Shown piece by piece: positions 24,614-35,587 of a stretch of DNA of 64,000 nt. The position numbers were made by a program, and so were the translations under genes. The notes under the pieces were generated by a model. That model searched no databases, was not told where the DNA came from, and worked only from the letters and a program-made list of their open reading frames with translations. Location of the stretch: NCBI RefSeq assembly GCF_014356525.2, contig NC_052507.1, positions 47,993,685-48,057,684 of the forward strand. The letters run 5' to 3'. How positions within the stretch are numbered: the stretch's first letter is position 1; every line of letters starts with the position of its first letter. This DNA comes from Nilaparvata lugens. Taxonomy: Eukaryota > Arthropoda > Insecta > Hemiptera > Delphacidae.

Positions 24614-24863
24614 CTAGGATATTTTCAATATTCTTTCCGAAGAATAGACATTGATATGTCCATAGCTCCGCCAATTTATGTAGATGCATAACAATATAAT
24701 TATCTATAGTTATTATATTACAAATTGCTTTTTCATATCATATAGAGTTCAATAATTATTTTCTTAGTCTATATTATGTAAATTCATCTATAAGCTATTG
24801 TATATAAGTGTATAAGCCAGTATATATTGTAATCTACATAAATAAAGTAATCAATCAATCTCT
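24614..24863 (+). repeat. Non-LTR 3'-UTR fragment, copy C
   Basis: Matches 11330-11598 from the GGATATTTTCAATATTC block to the AATAAAGTAATCAATCAATC tail, with a short deletion near 24790 relative to copy B. It shares the AAATTGCTTTTTCATATCATAT wording with copy B rather than copy A, so B and C are closer relatives. Confidence 0.75.
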
Positions 24864-25179
24864 CTCACTCACTCTCTCTCTCTGACGGATGTGAATTCAG
24901 TAAGCTTTTTGAGGTCCGATGAAGTGCAGTTTCATTAACAGATCTTTCAACGCCACTTAAAAGTAATTGTGCTTCATTTCTAGTTTCTTTTATATATGTT
25001 TTACTTTTATTCTCCATCTCTTCTCTCTGTGCCCTTATTTTTCTCTATTCTCTCTTCCTCCTGGATAGAGCTTTCTGCTATCTTTTAATTATAACAATTA
25101 ATCTGTCATTTCCAATTATCTACTAATTTCTCTTTTTCTTAATTGCATTAATACCATTTTGTTCATGTTACTATCGTTT

Positions 25180-25276
25180 ATTTTGTTTAATTATATGTAT
25201 GTATATTTTGTAATGATGCTTTTGTGCAATGGGTCTGTCGAGACCTAGCACACCATCAATAAAATCAATCAATCAA
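25180..25276 (+). repeat. 3' end of a second non-LTR family
   Basis: Ends in CAATAAAATCAATCAATCAA, the same type of tail as the first family but with different preceding sequence. A stem-loop GGTCT-GTCG-AGACC (25232-25245) lies a few bases before the polyadenylation-like signal. The upstream extent is not determinable here. Confidence 0.5.
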
Positions 25277-26139
25277 TATCTCTCTCTTTCTCTTACAGCG
25301 ACACACCAACTCTTAATTCACTCAGCGTGGCAGTAGATAGAGAATTGAGCCCTCTATACTTAAAATATTGTAAAGACTCAACCAGCTCCCAATAAGTACG
25401 GTATAGAACTCTTTATATCTTATGTAAGATAGTATTTAAAATACTATGACAATTCTTTGATCGAAAAAGGTTGTCATACTCAATATTAACCTGTTAAAAA
25501 TAGATACAAAAAAATTGTTATTCAATTTCAGCTTCCTCAATAAAATTTCCTACAAATAGACAAAAATAATATAGAAAAAGGTTCATTTTTATTGAATAAA
25601 GAATTGAAATATGTTAATGCTAATAAATATTGTTGTGAAACACTGGTATTTTATTATTTTACAGTACTAGTACTTTCTTGCTATAAGTTCAACCAAATTC
25701 TTCATAGAAATAGAATTCTTCATAATTATCATTAAAGTGCACAGCGTTTTCATAGAGCTCCCGCGAACCATTCTACTAATCCGAATCTGAAATAAAAATT
25801 TTGCTATCTCGATTTTTAGGCGATTTCGATTATGGTAACTACACGCGCCCAGCCGGGAGAGCCTACACACTCACGGATTTCCCCCCGAGCCGAGCCGCGT
25901 CAGTAGCCCTGGACGGATTTGGCTCGGCTCGGCTCGGCCTGGCTCGGCTCGCAATTAAATCGCCTACACACTCATGGATTTCTCCCGAGCCGAGCCAAAT
26001 CCGCGAGCCAAATCCGTAGGTGTGTAGGGCCCTTTAAGCCCCGCCCAATATTCTACAAGATTTGCTGCAATTGGACTACTCTTCTACAGAGCACTTCCAA
26101 CACATTAATTAATTATTCGAATGATCTGACTCAATAATT

Positions 26140-26405
26140 TTCATGTCAAGTTTTGGCGTAATCTCAAAAACGATTATAACAATAATTTTGGTAGGATTTA
26201 GATTATAAATGTTTCATAAAAATAACTTTATCTTTTAATTCCCGTAACGAAGCACGGGTGCCTTGCTAGTAACTCTTATATCAATATACTAGCAGGGTAC
26301 CCGTGCTTCGCTATGGGAATTAAAAAAATTTTAGATTTTAGATTTTTTTGTAAAATATTTATAACCTAAATCCTACCAAAGTCGTTATAGTCGTTTTTGA
26401 GATCC
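26140..26405. repeat. Two Helitron-type 3' ends facing each other
   Basis: A 3' end on the plus strand (CTAG at 26266-26269) is followed after 19 bases by an inverted 3' end (CTAG at 26289-26292). The inverted similarity extends outward more than 100 bp on both sides: CAAAAACGATTATAAC near 26167 against GTTATAGTCGTTTTTG near 26383, and GGTAGGATTTAG against CTAAATCCTACC. The right-hand copy would run toward higher coordinates on the minus strand. Its 5' end was not found. Confidence 0.65.
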
Positions 26406-27160
26406 ATCATACCAACAAAAATTGCTTGCTGAATATAACTTGAATAATAAATTAATATAGTCTCGTCACTGTCATAGAATTTTATATTCGAAAAGGTGCT
26501 CTCCCTAGATGAAAATGTTATTATATATAGGACCGCCGTTTCAAGCTTCATTGAAATAAATTTCTATAAAACTTAGTTACTAGAAAATCGTTGTCAGTAA
26601 GGGTGTTGATTAGTCGCGTGATCAATTTTTCATCTCAAGTTATCTCACAGATGAGACTCAGCTCAAATTTTTGTATCACAGACCTATTTGCTAGGAGCAT
26701 CTCTCATGATCTGCCCTCTATCGGCAATACGTGATAATAGAGGTAAAAATAAGGAAAAAAGTTCTTCCATAAATGCTTCATTAGCGAGCTATACAGAGTG
26801 AAAAATTTCGCCCGGAACTCAGTTCCTCTGGTGAAATACACCGATTCTGAATTGTTTGGGGACTAGATCTTGAGAAACTTATGCTGGATTCGTATGGAAA
26901 AATATCTGAAAAATTTAATAAAACTAGTCTGGACGCTGTAGTGTGAGTAGTTTTTGAGTAAAAAGTGGAAATATGCAAAAAATCCAAGTAGAAAAACACA
27001 GACTTCTACGTTTGATGCTGTAAAGGCGTAGATTTTTGCCCATTCATATGTGGTGTGGTATTTTTGATATTTGTAAGAGCAGTCGCTAAAATCCCTATTT
27101 TGCAAATAAATTCGCAAAAAATTAAGGCCGTCCGGCTCACAAATATACTGGGTTCAGACC
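26406..27160. other. Non-coding; possibly the body of the inverted Helitron copy
   Basis: No domain-bearing frame. Some phrases may belong to the minus-strand Helitron-like copy ending at 26292, but I found no matching 5' terminus. Confidence 0.3.
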
Positions 27161-27161
27161 G

Positions 27162-27235
27162 CAGCTCTAGCTCAGTGGTAGATGCATGAATTTTCCCAAT
27201 ATAATTAATCACCACAGGGTTCAATGACTGGTGAT
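27162..27235 (+). other. tRNA-like segment (SINE head or tRNA pseudogene)
   Basis: TAGCTCAGTGGTAGA at 27168-27182 is a textbook Pol III A box and tRNA D-arm. About 35 bases further, GGTTCAATGAC at 27218-27228 resembles the B box / T-arm with an imperfect end. The implied acceptor and anticodon stems do not pair convincingly, so a functional tRNA is unlikely. A tRNA-derived SINE head is the more natural reading. Confidence 0.4.
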
Positions 27236-29481
27236 CAATAATTCTTACCGCCACTTCCGTGAAGTTCTTGAAGAATACCAATAAGGAAGTCAAAAGATAA
27301 TTGGTGACTGATTATCAGTAACCATATATTCAATCGAGAATAATGAAAACTAACTATGATCTTTCTAGTTGATTTTTAAAACGCTTATCATGAATACAGG
27401 TATTCCCCAACTTACCCTTCTGAAATTCCTTGGAACTTACAACGCCAGTTCTTGAAGTTCTCTGGATCCTTATATGATATAACTGTAACCTTATTAATAT
27501 AATTATCAGTATGATTTTTCTGGCGGACTAGTATGACTATCATCAAAGGATGATAAGTAATGAATGCTCTTGATAAGATCAATATTAATTGATTCACTAA
27601 TTTTTTGTGCTGCAAAATATTTTTTCTTGGTACCAAGACAGCTCAAACTGTATATCACGAGATGAGTTGGGATATAATAAGAACTTCTATGATTTTGTAT
27701 GCTGACATAAAACATAAAATATATTCCCATAGAATAATATATATAAAATATTCTTATATCTATAATTTTCTTCAAATAAATTCTTTTCTATAATTTGAAT
27801 AATTATCACAAGGCTTAATAGCATTCACAGTTGTGAGCTTTAAAAATTATAAATTTGTATTTAATACTGATACATGGACTTCCAGTCAATTCAGAATTCT
27901 ACAACTTAAAACCTGTTGGTCTGTAGATTCAACATGACATACTTTGATCAATGAGTAAATAATAATTAATAAAAATAACCATTCAATAATCTCAGGGTTT
28001 TACGAGTTCGTGTCGTGCATGGAAGTAAGCTTCCTACATAAATCAATAAATTCATAGAACGTTCTTATAGATTATATTATGATAGTATTCAACACGTTGC
28101 GAATTTCTTAAACTTGAATTAATTTATATAGCGCTTTAATTAATTCCCCAATTCACTGTTAAAGGCCTTAAAAAATGAGCTCATTTAAGACTAATTTTTG
28201 CACTCACAAAAATGATGTTCTTGAAGGTCTTGTAGAGTAAATTAATTATTCCAATAATTAATTAGGTAGGTCCTTTTCATCTCTGCTGGGCTCGTGTGTG
28301 GTCCAGATTTCTTATAAATTTCTCTCAGTATTAAAAATATATTTATGGGAACAGATAACAATTAAGAACTCTTTAGCAACACTGAGTTCACAAATAACCA
28401 AACATTAATTACAAATATTTTACATTTAAAAAGGGGTTGGCTTGATGATTTTAGAATTTAATAGGAAGAAAGAACCCTAATCTCCATGTGCGTCCTCACA
28501 GATCGGGATCACAAGCCAAAAGAGAAATGATTTTCAGAAAAATTTCATCTCTTCCTTGAACGATTTGTAAGCTTCCTTCTGATTGGCTTTCTAATTTTAG
28601 TAAGACTCAATTCAATTGGTTACTTCAGATTCAGGGTTTCTCCAACTTTGTTATACAAAGATAAATAAAAAGTTTTTATATAAATAAATTGAGTGATTGT
28701 CTTAGATTATTCCAATAAATAAATCTCGATATACAATACTATAAAACAGTATACATTTAATTTTTTATGTGAGCTTTGTGTACTCTTGATTTTCATACTT
28801 TTTTAGATTGCAATAAATACTCATGTAACAATAATAGTTGTCCTTATCTATTTACATAAACCTTCCCTAGTGTATATAATATATGTTTTGTGAGTAAAAC
28901 TTATAATTAAATTTATGGAATTTTTATTTTTTTATTGGTTGATCGAGCAATCAGCTGATTCGTTAGGTATTGATTCAAAGAACTGTCGAATTATCCTAGA
29001 TCGATTGATTCATTTAGAACAAAAACAAAGAATTCTAACCTCAAATGTACATGCAAACTTTTATTTTTTATGATCTGCCAATAATAAATAAGCCTCTTTA
29101 TAATTTTTTAATTCTGCCAATGGATTCTCATTATTGTTGAATTACAATTTGTTTGATTCTCTTATCGCTTTAGATAATATGATACTCTTTATCACCAATA
29201 ATATTCGATTTTACTTGAGTGGTACTTTGACTAGACTATCTTTTCTTTCTATTTTATAACTCTATTGAAGCTCAATAGTTCATTTCAAAAATATTTTTTG
29301 ATTTTTTTACAATCCAAACGCCCAGACTAAAAAAAAAAGACTGTTCTGAGTGTCCAGCAGTCCGGCCTCAGGTTAAAGACTTACATGCTCTAAAGACATT
29401 GCTTTGTTTCGAATAATTGTGCTGTCTTCGGTGTTCAGAATAAATTGATTTTTAGTAAATTATTTATTTTGCAGTGGAAAA
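27236..29481. other. Unannotated AT-rich stretch
   Basis: No gene, element end or tandem repeat recognised in about 2.2 kb. Only short chance frames. Confidence 0.4.
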
Positions 29482-30276
29482 TCTATATATATAAAAGCGA
29501 AATGGCACTCACTGACTCACTGACTGACTGACTGACTGACTCACTCGCAGAACTAAAAATCTACCGGACCAAAAACGTTCAAATTTGGTTGGTATATTCA
29601 GTTGTCCCTTTAGAGGCGCACTAAGAAATCTTTTGGCAATATTTTAACTCTAAGGGTTGTTTTCAAGGGTTTAAAGTTCGTCTTTCAGCATGTATATTCT
29701 TCTTCTCCCAATCTCTTAATTATAATTAAAATTTCCATATCATATGTTACTACAGAACTATAATCTAGATAGAGTACCTCTTCGAAACAGTTGTTAACTG
29801 GCAACTCAATTAATAATTTTGTCAGGTTGGCATTAAGTTGAGTTGACTTTGTTAGGTTGGCACCAAGTTGAAGATTTAAATGCATTTATCGCGGAAAAAT
29901 TGATCGGGCATTGCTACTTCAATCCTGGGAATATTATATTACTAGCCGTCAGGCTCGCTTCGCTCGCCATATCCGTTTAGCCAGACGTTTAGTCTGGACC
30001 CCCGACTGGATTGTCCTAACATATGATAAAAATGCTCAAATGAAAAATGCAGGCGAGCGAAGCGAGCCTGCTGATCTCATTCTTGGACGATTCAGTCGGG
30101 GGTCCAGGGGGCGGAGCTCCCTGGCTAGACGGATATGGCGAGCGAAGCGAGCCCGACGGCTAGTTATCCATATAAATAAAATGCCGCATCGCACCTCCTC
30201 AGGTGTGCATCCAGCTAAAGTTTTTCATGAGATGCATTAAACTATTTGGCGGTACGAAGTTCGCCGGGCCAGCTAG
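29482..30276 (+). mobile_element. Short Helitron-like element (795 bp)
   Basis: Starts TCTATATATATAAAAGCG after an A, followed by a CACTGACTCACTGACTGACT run and GCGCACTAAGAAATCTTTTGGC, the same layout as the start at 22131. Ends with stem GGCG-CGCC (30248-30265), seven bases (GGGCCAG), then CTAG and a flanking T. These match Helitron rules: 5' TC, 3' hairpin plus CTRR, A|T target. It has no helicase and would depend on proteins from an autonomous relative. A separate 224-bp palindromic unit is inserted at 29941-30164. Confidence 0.7.
29941..30164. mobile_element. 224-bp palindromic insertion bounded by ACTAG...CTAGT
   Basis: Arms of about 72 bp are inverted: the left begins ACTAGCCGTCAGGCTCGCTT and contains ACCCCCGACTG, the right is its approximate complement ending CGGCTAGT. 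Each arm carries a GCTCGCTTCGCTCGCC-type block, and a third such block (GCAGGC...GCCTGC) sits in the centre at 30050-30072. Both outer edges look like Helitron 3' termini (CTAG next to T) facing outward, and there is no TC-type 5' end. GC content is far above the surroundings. Confidence 0.65.
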
Positions 30277-33100
30277 TCATACATAATTATGCTTCCCGCT
30301 ATACGGGTATAATTCCAATTTATCAGGGATGCCGCTTCTTATTCTAATTTTCGTTGAACTTTTCAGAGATCTTGATTAAAAATGGATGTGAAAGGAAACC
30401 AGTTCTGCTATTAAACTTCCAATTGAATCAGCTTCGGTTCAATTGTTACTTGAATATTGCTCTTGAAATTTGCTGATGAATAATGGCTAAAAAAAAATAT
30501 ATTTTAGGACACACGGACCAATGGTTAATGCTAAAGGGATAAGACTGAAAATGTGGTGTGAGAGTGAGAGAGAGAGTATTTCCAGATCAGTGAAAGATTG
30601 ACTGAAATTGGTATTGAGTTATAACCAAAAATATGAATTGCAACAGATTCAGCACCTTCATCCTGTGCCGTGCTATGAATTTAGAAAGTTAATTTTGAAT
30701 TTTGAATTTAGAAGCACACACAATATAACTTAATAAAAGGGATGCTTGATAAACATACCTAGTGCTAGAGAACGGGAAACCAGAAATGACAAGAGAGACA
30801 ACGAAATAGAGAGAAGGTATCAATTATATTGTCATCTCTTACAGTTAAATTCAACAATTAGTAAAACAAAAAGGAAGTTACACAAAGAAAACCGAAAATA
30901 AAATTACTAAAGTTAAAAGTTATCTCTGAAATAGATAATACGGTAATAACCTACTCCGTATGCTCTACATTGAAAACGTTTTAGATTGAATCATAAGAAG
31001 CTTAAAGGACTCTAATTTTAGAAAGAAGAATTAAAAATCATCATAAATATTTCTCAAAAGTTAATCATAAATAACCATACATATGTTAAGAAAAGATCCA
31101 CATAAAATTCATAAAATTCTTAGAACATTAAATTTAGAACACACTTGGAAACTTTAAAACACTATCAAAACATTATCAAATATTAATGATCACCAATAAT
31201 AACTATTCTGTATCTTTATATCATGAAAACTGCAAAGACAAACATTCCTCAAGTATCACATCATGGAATTCTACCTTGGAAAAACTATTCAAAAAATATA
31301 TGTCATCAAAACAAATTTAGGAAAGGTTAGGGTCCTTGAAACTTCATTTGATCCTTTACAACTTTAAGATGAGAATTATTTTAAAACATTAATTTAATCA
31401 ATTAGGGACCTTTAAAAAATTCATGTACTCATTCAACTTTTAGTAGTTTAGAAGATTAAAATTATTTATAAATTTAAAGAAAACTGAAATTCCCAGCTGG
31501 ATCCTTACAGAGAAAATATGGCCTCACTTTTCAATGTAAAGATACAACCGAAAATCTATTACTCAAACCAAATTAATAAAATTAATAATCTATCTATCCC
31601 CAATAATATCTCAAAATTATGATTTAACAAAAGTCTAATTCCGCACGTCGTCACTAAAACCCATTTTGTCACATCCGGAGTTCCTGGGACGTTCGTTTAA
31701 TTTGGAAAAAAGTTGTTACCTCATAGCTGTTTCTTCAAATTGAATCTAGGCTCGGTGATCGAGCTCTACACGTCCAGATGGACAGGAGACAGCATACCCC
31801 AAGCTTCTAGGACGGCCATCGATTCAGAGGCGTCTCAGCGGCTTAAAGACACACGTTCGTGAACCCATGAAATGATAGATTCGTACGTTGATCCCATACT
31901 TGATGTTCCCGTACTTACACCGCTGTTAGAATAAAAAAAAAAATAAACTAGGATAAAACAAATTAACTTAACATCAGTTATATAATAAAATCAACCTATT
32001 TTAGGTTACCGTATATAAACTCAAATCAAGATTATTACTTTAAAACGTAAATAGGCATTACCTACTTCAATATCTTGATTTAATAGAATAGAATTTATTA
32101 GTAATCAGGGCTATGCCCTATACACAAAGCGATGAGTACATAGTATTCCATAATAGGCCTACATAACTCACACGTTGATTGAATTACTTCATAATAAGGT
32201 ATTTTGAGTATTGTTGTTAGTTTAGTCAGTTCTCTTACATAAATCACATTTATGGTGTAATTTAAAAGAATAAATTACATGATAGGTGTTTCCTAAATAA
32301 TCATGAAAGCTTTTCATAAGAATCAAAAGACAAATAAAATCTATAACCAAAAAATACTGATAGAGCTCATAATAATATACTGTAAACATCGGTTGGTTTG
32401 GATTTAACTAACAGTAATTGAAATTTAGGTTAATAGCTTCCTCTTCAAAAATAGTTTAAATCAAACAAATATCTTAATTCCTACTAATAGGTATTCTAAA
32501 TTTCTACAAAACATATATCGTTAATTTTCTTACATTACAATAAATACTTTGATGGAAGCTTTCTTTGAAGATATTTTCCTTAATAATATTATAAATCTAT
32601 GACGTACCTTAGTAGCGGTTATAGGAGAAAAATCTCCATTGTGAGGTGACAATTTGATACTCTCTCTCTCTCTTCTTAATTAAAGCGACTACAGAGGCAA
32701 AAAGACTAAAACTGCTGCTGGAACAAAAGGTTCCAGAGCCAAATACTAAAAAAAGCCTAAAGCTGGCATGGAAGCCATGATTAATACAAAGTTCTGAACA
32801 GACTACATTTAGTACTGCTTATGACAGTCGACAGACGCTGAGTGAGTCCACTTCGCTTTTCTCGTCTTGAGGTGGACAGCTGTGAGATCGTCCATACTAA
32901 ATAGACCTAACCAACACCAACTGTGATTGGCAGTTACTATTCTCTAGAAAAATTTCCACCAATAGAAAGGGACCTTACAACTACAATTTAAGATACATTC
33001 TCCCACCAAGTGACAGCTATTTTTCCTAGGCAGCTATAAATTCCTTGCCTTATAAGGTCGTGAACCAGACTTATATTCTAGGAAAAATGTTGATCTTCCC
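30277..33100. other. Unannotated; GC-richer patch near 31730-31915
   Basis: Mostly A-rich sequence without features. A stretch around 31730-31915 is less AT-rich and ends in GTACTTAC, which read on the minus strand is a GTAAGTAC splice-donor-like motif. No conserved protein is recognisable on either strand, so an exon cannot be claimed. Confidence 0.35.
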
Positions 33101-33104
33101 ACAA

Positions 33105-33300
33105 CTTCTACACACACACCTATAGAGTCGACACTACACAACGCAAAAAGCAAGGCTCATGAACTAAGCTGTTGCTCCAGGAAAATTGATGTTATTCTTA
33201 GGATCATAGCTTCTACGCACACACTTACAGAGTCAACACAACACAACACAGAAAAGCAGAACAGCAAAATCCATTTTTATAACAGGCTAACTTCTCAGGC
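33105..33300. repeat. Degenerate 105-bp tandem duplication
   Basis: CTTCTACACACACACCTATAG with AGTCGACACTACACAACGC at 33105 returns as CTTCTACGCACACACTTACAG with AGTCAACACAACACAACAC at 33210. The two units also share upstream AGGAAAA...TTGAT blocks. Spacing is 105 bases. Confidence 0.6.
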
Positions 33301-33327
33301 TAATTTGCATAATTCTCATCACTCATA

Positions 33328-33353
33328 ATTGTAACAATATTTATTGTTACAAT
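33328..33353. repeat. 26-bp palindrome
   Basis: Perfect inverted 12-base arms (ATTGTAACAATA and its complement) around TT. It has no obvious partner element. Confidence 0.8.
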
Positions 33354-35319
33354 CCTCACATCACATGCAAAATTGATGGGAAGAATATTCACAATTGAAT
33401 TACAAAAATTCAGTTAGTATCATTGAGAATGCGGGGACTAGAAAGATATTCTTACTTCGAATGTTGAGATAAGCGAAAGTACTACAGTGACTCATGTTGT
33501 GATATCTCACTTTCATTAGTATGTTATATTCTGTGTATTGACGTTGTCTTTTGTTCTATGAATGTGATGACATTAAAATTATATTCATTTATTAACTGGT
33601 AATTGATGGAATGAACTTCCCATTATCCAATAAATGTTCCATTTCCCCAGGTGATAATTGAAAAACATTTTCAGGTGAATGTAGAATGTGAACATTCTCT
33701 CTAGTTCAATACCTGGTGTTCCAAAATTAATTTCGGGCGATAGAAAGCCAGAACACCACTACAACCAATAGCGATAGAAGAAATTGAGGTCGAAGTGTTT
33801 TGGGATACTCGCTTCCTTCTTTTTTTAATCAATTGGGAGACATAGTATGTTTCGTTAACTTGTCTGGAAGCAGTTTGGACCGACCACTCATGACTGTTGT
33901 ATGGACTAGACAGCAGTCCGATATCCCCGATCCACACTTGAAGCTTACGAGCTTTTAAGACTGCGAAAGTCTTGCAATGTGATGGGAGTGGGCTGATGGG
34001 TCCACGAATGAAGAGGAAGTGAGAGAGGGATTGTGGAATACAGAAAGTCAAAGAGAGAAGAAGTCTGAGGGAGTGAAGAAGGTTGAAGAGAGAGAGAGAG
34101 AGAGAAAGAATAATGAGTCAAAAAGAGGAAGGACTGAAGGATCGGAGGGTGAAGTCGGACAAGGATGAAGGGTGAAAGAGGTCGATAGAGAAGAGGAGCA
34201 GTTGGAGATGGTGGGTGAGAGAATAAAGTGAGGGGTTGAACAAGAAAGTTGAGGAAGAGAAAAGATGAGGAGTAGAAGGATGAGAGAATGAACCGATGAA
34301 AGCAATAAGGCCGAGCGTGTACATCTCTCTGGACGACTACACTACCAAATTGAAAGAGAGAAGAAGTTTAGCTATCTACAAGTTGTCGTAAAAGGATGAG
34401 AAGAGAAAAATAAGAAGAAAACGCTGCGTTGAAAGGTTGCTAAACGTGAGAGAGAATCTTGATACTGGAACAGAGGAAAAAGGAGAATATGAGTTTTACT
34501 GAGAAGGTTTCTTTTTTAGAGAAATAGTTGGTGTATTAGATGAACAGTATATTTTACATTATCATGAAGTATAGAGCATGTATGTATCAGCAAAATTTTC
34601 ACTAGTACAGTATATAGTGCAGGTACTATGTACTAGTACAGGAATTCAATAGTGTTATTTGTTTTAAACGTTAATTTTTTCTCATTATCTTTATTTTTTT
34701 AGTAGTATATTATCATAATTTTAAACACTGGAAACCCCCAATGCATTTTTCAAACCAAGCCCCTATTTAAAATGTTACATTTATTTTCGCTTAAAAACCT
34801 TTCCCCATATATAAGAAATAGTCTTACTGATTGTTAGGTGTATCGTCTTTGTAGGGTAGTATAAGAATGATTAGAAAAACAGTAGTAATGATACATATTG
34901 TATGCAGGAAGAAAAAAGGTAATATGTGATGGGAGAGTTCAAGCCTGAGAAGTGGAAGAAACTTGATAGGATAGTAGCCATTGATGAGAGTAGAAGCTTC
35001 ATGAAACATGAGATACAAGGTGATCAGCTGTGTAAGTATTTAAACAGTTTGGTGAAAAGAGCAATGATATGAGTTATATTCTCCATGAGTCTTCAGAAAT
35101 GCGCATCATAGTTCAGAGGTGATTGTTTACTTTTAATTTCTAGATCATAGTAACATTCTCAAAAATTGTTTCATTAGTTCCTTTACTCATACAAGAATTT
35201 GAAGAAATACTGGAAACCATGGACGAAGATTCTCTGAAAATAGTGCCATGCCAAAAAACTGTACCTATGAGAAATGAGATGAAATTGTTGTAATTTATAA
35301 TTCCATAAAATTGACCGAT
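33354..35319. other. Unannotated; purine-rich patch 34030-34300
   Basis: No gene recognised. 34030-34300 is GA-rich with a short (GA)n core near 34090 and opens Ser/Leu/Phe-rich minus-strand frames. The 116-codon minus frame at 33701-34051 starts at TTG rather than ATG and matches nothing I know. Confidence 0.4.
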
Positions 35320-35503
35320 TTTTACTTTCCTTGCCCAATTACCATAGGTAATAAAAATAAAAATTTCCTTGCCCCATTACCTATGTACCATAGGTAAGGA
35401 AAGTATTGCTTTCCGAAAAAAATTAAGGGACCCCAATTACTAAATTTCTATATGTTTCAAGGCCCCCTGAGTCCAAAAAAGTGGTTTTTGGGTATTGATC
35501 TGT

Positions 35504-35587
<84 letters not shown>

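Larger units (their letters stand above)
24000..26036. mobile_element. TIR DNA transposon, non-autonomous, with subterminal GGCTCG repeats
   Basis: The outer ends are inverted: AAGGGCCCTACACACCTACG on the left and its complement at 26011-26036 on the right, with inverted similarity continuing over about 40 bp (CGGATTTGGCTCGCGGATTTGG). Inside the right end, CTACACACTCACGGATTT-type motifs recur near 25863 and 25970, and GGCTCG is repeated in tandem at 25921-25951. Flanking bases give no clean target duplication (CTA versus TTA is the best match). The interior holds unrelated insertions: a CA/CT microsatellite and two retrotransposon 3' ends. No transposase frame. Confidence 0.65.
22131..26269 (+). 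mobile_element. Probable Helitron-like element with nested insertions
   Basis: The proposed 5' end is TCTATACTTATAAAA preceded by A. It is followed by a CACTGACTCAATCACTCACTC run and GCTCACTAAGAAATATTTTGGC; the same arrangement opens the element at 29482. The proposed 3' end is a stem-loop CCCGT-8 nt-ACGGG (26241-26258), seven bases, then CTAG followed by T at 26270. TC at the start, hairpin plus CTRR at the end, and insertion between A and T are Helitron hallmarks. A 2-kb TIR element (24000-26036) sits inside. No Rep/helicase frame is seen, so it is non-autonomous. That both ends belong to one insertion is an inference. Confidence 0.5.

Noticed and set aside
27162..27235. Functional tRNA gene
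   Set aside because: The A box is perfect but the acceptor and anticodon stems do not pair and the B box is imperfect; reported as a tRNA-like segment only.
31730..31930. Host exon ending in a splice donor on the minus strand
   Set aside because: Only a GTAAGTAC motif supports it; no protein similarity or long frame.
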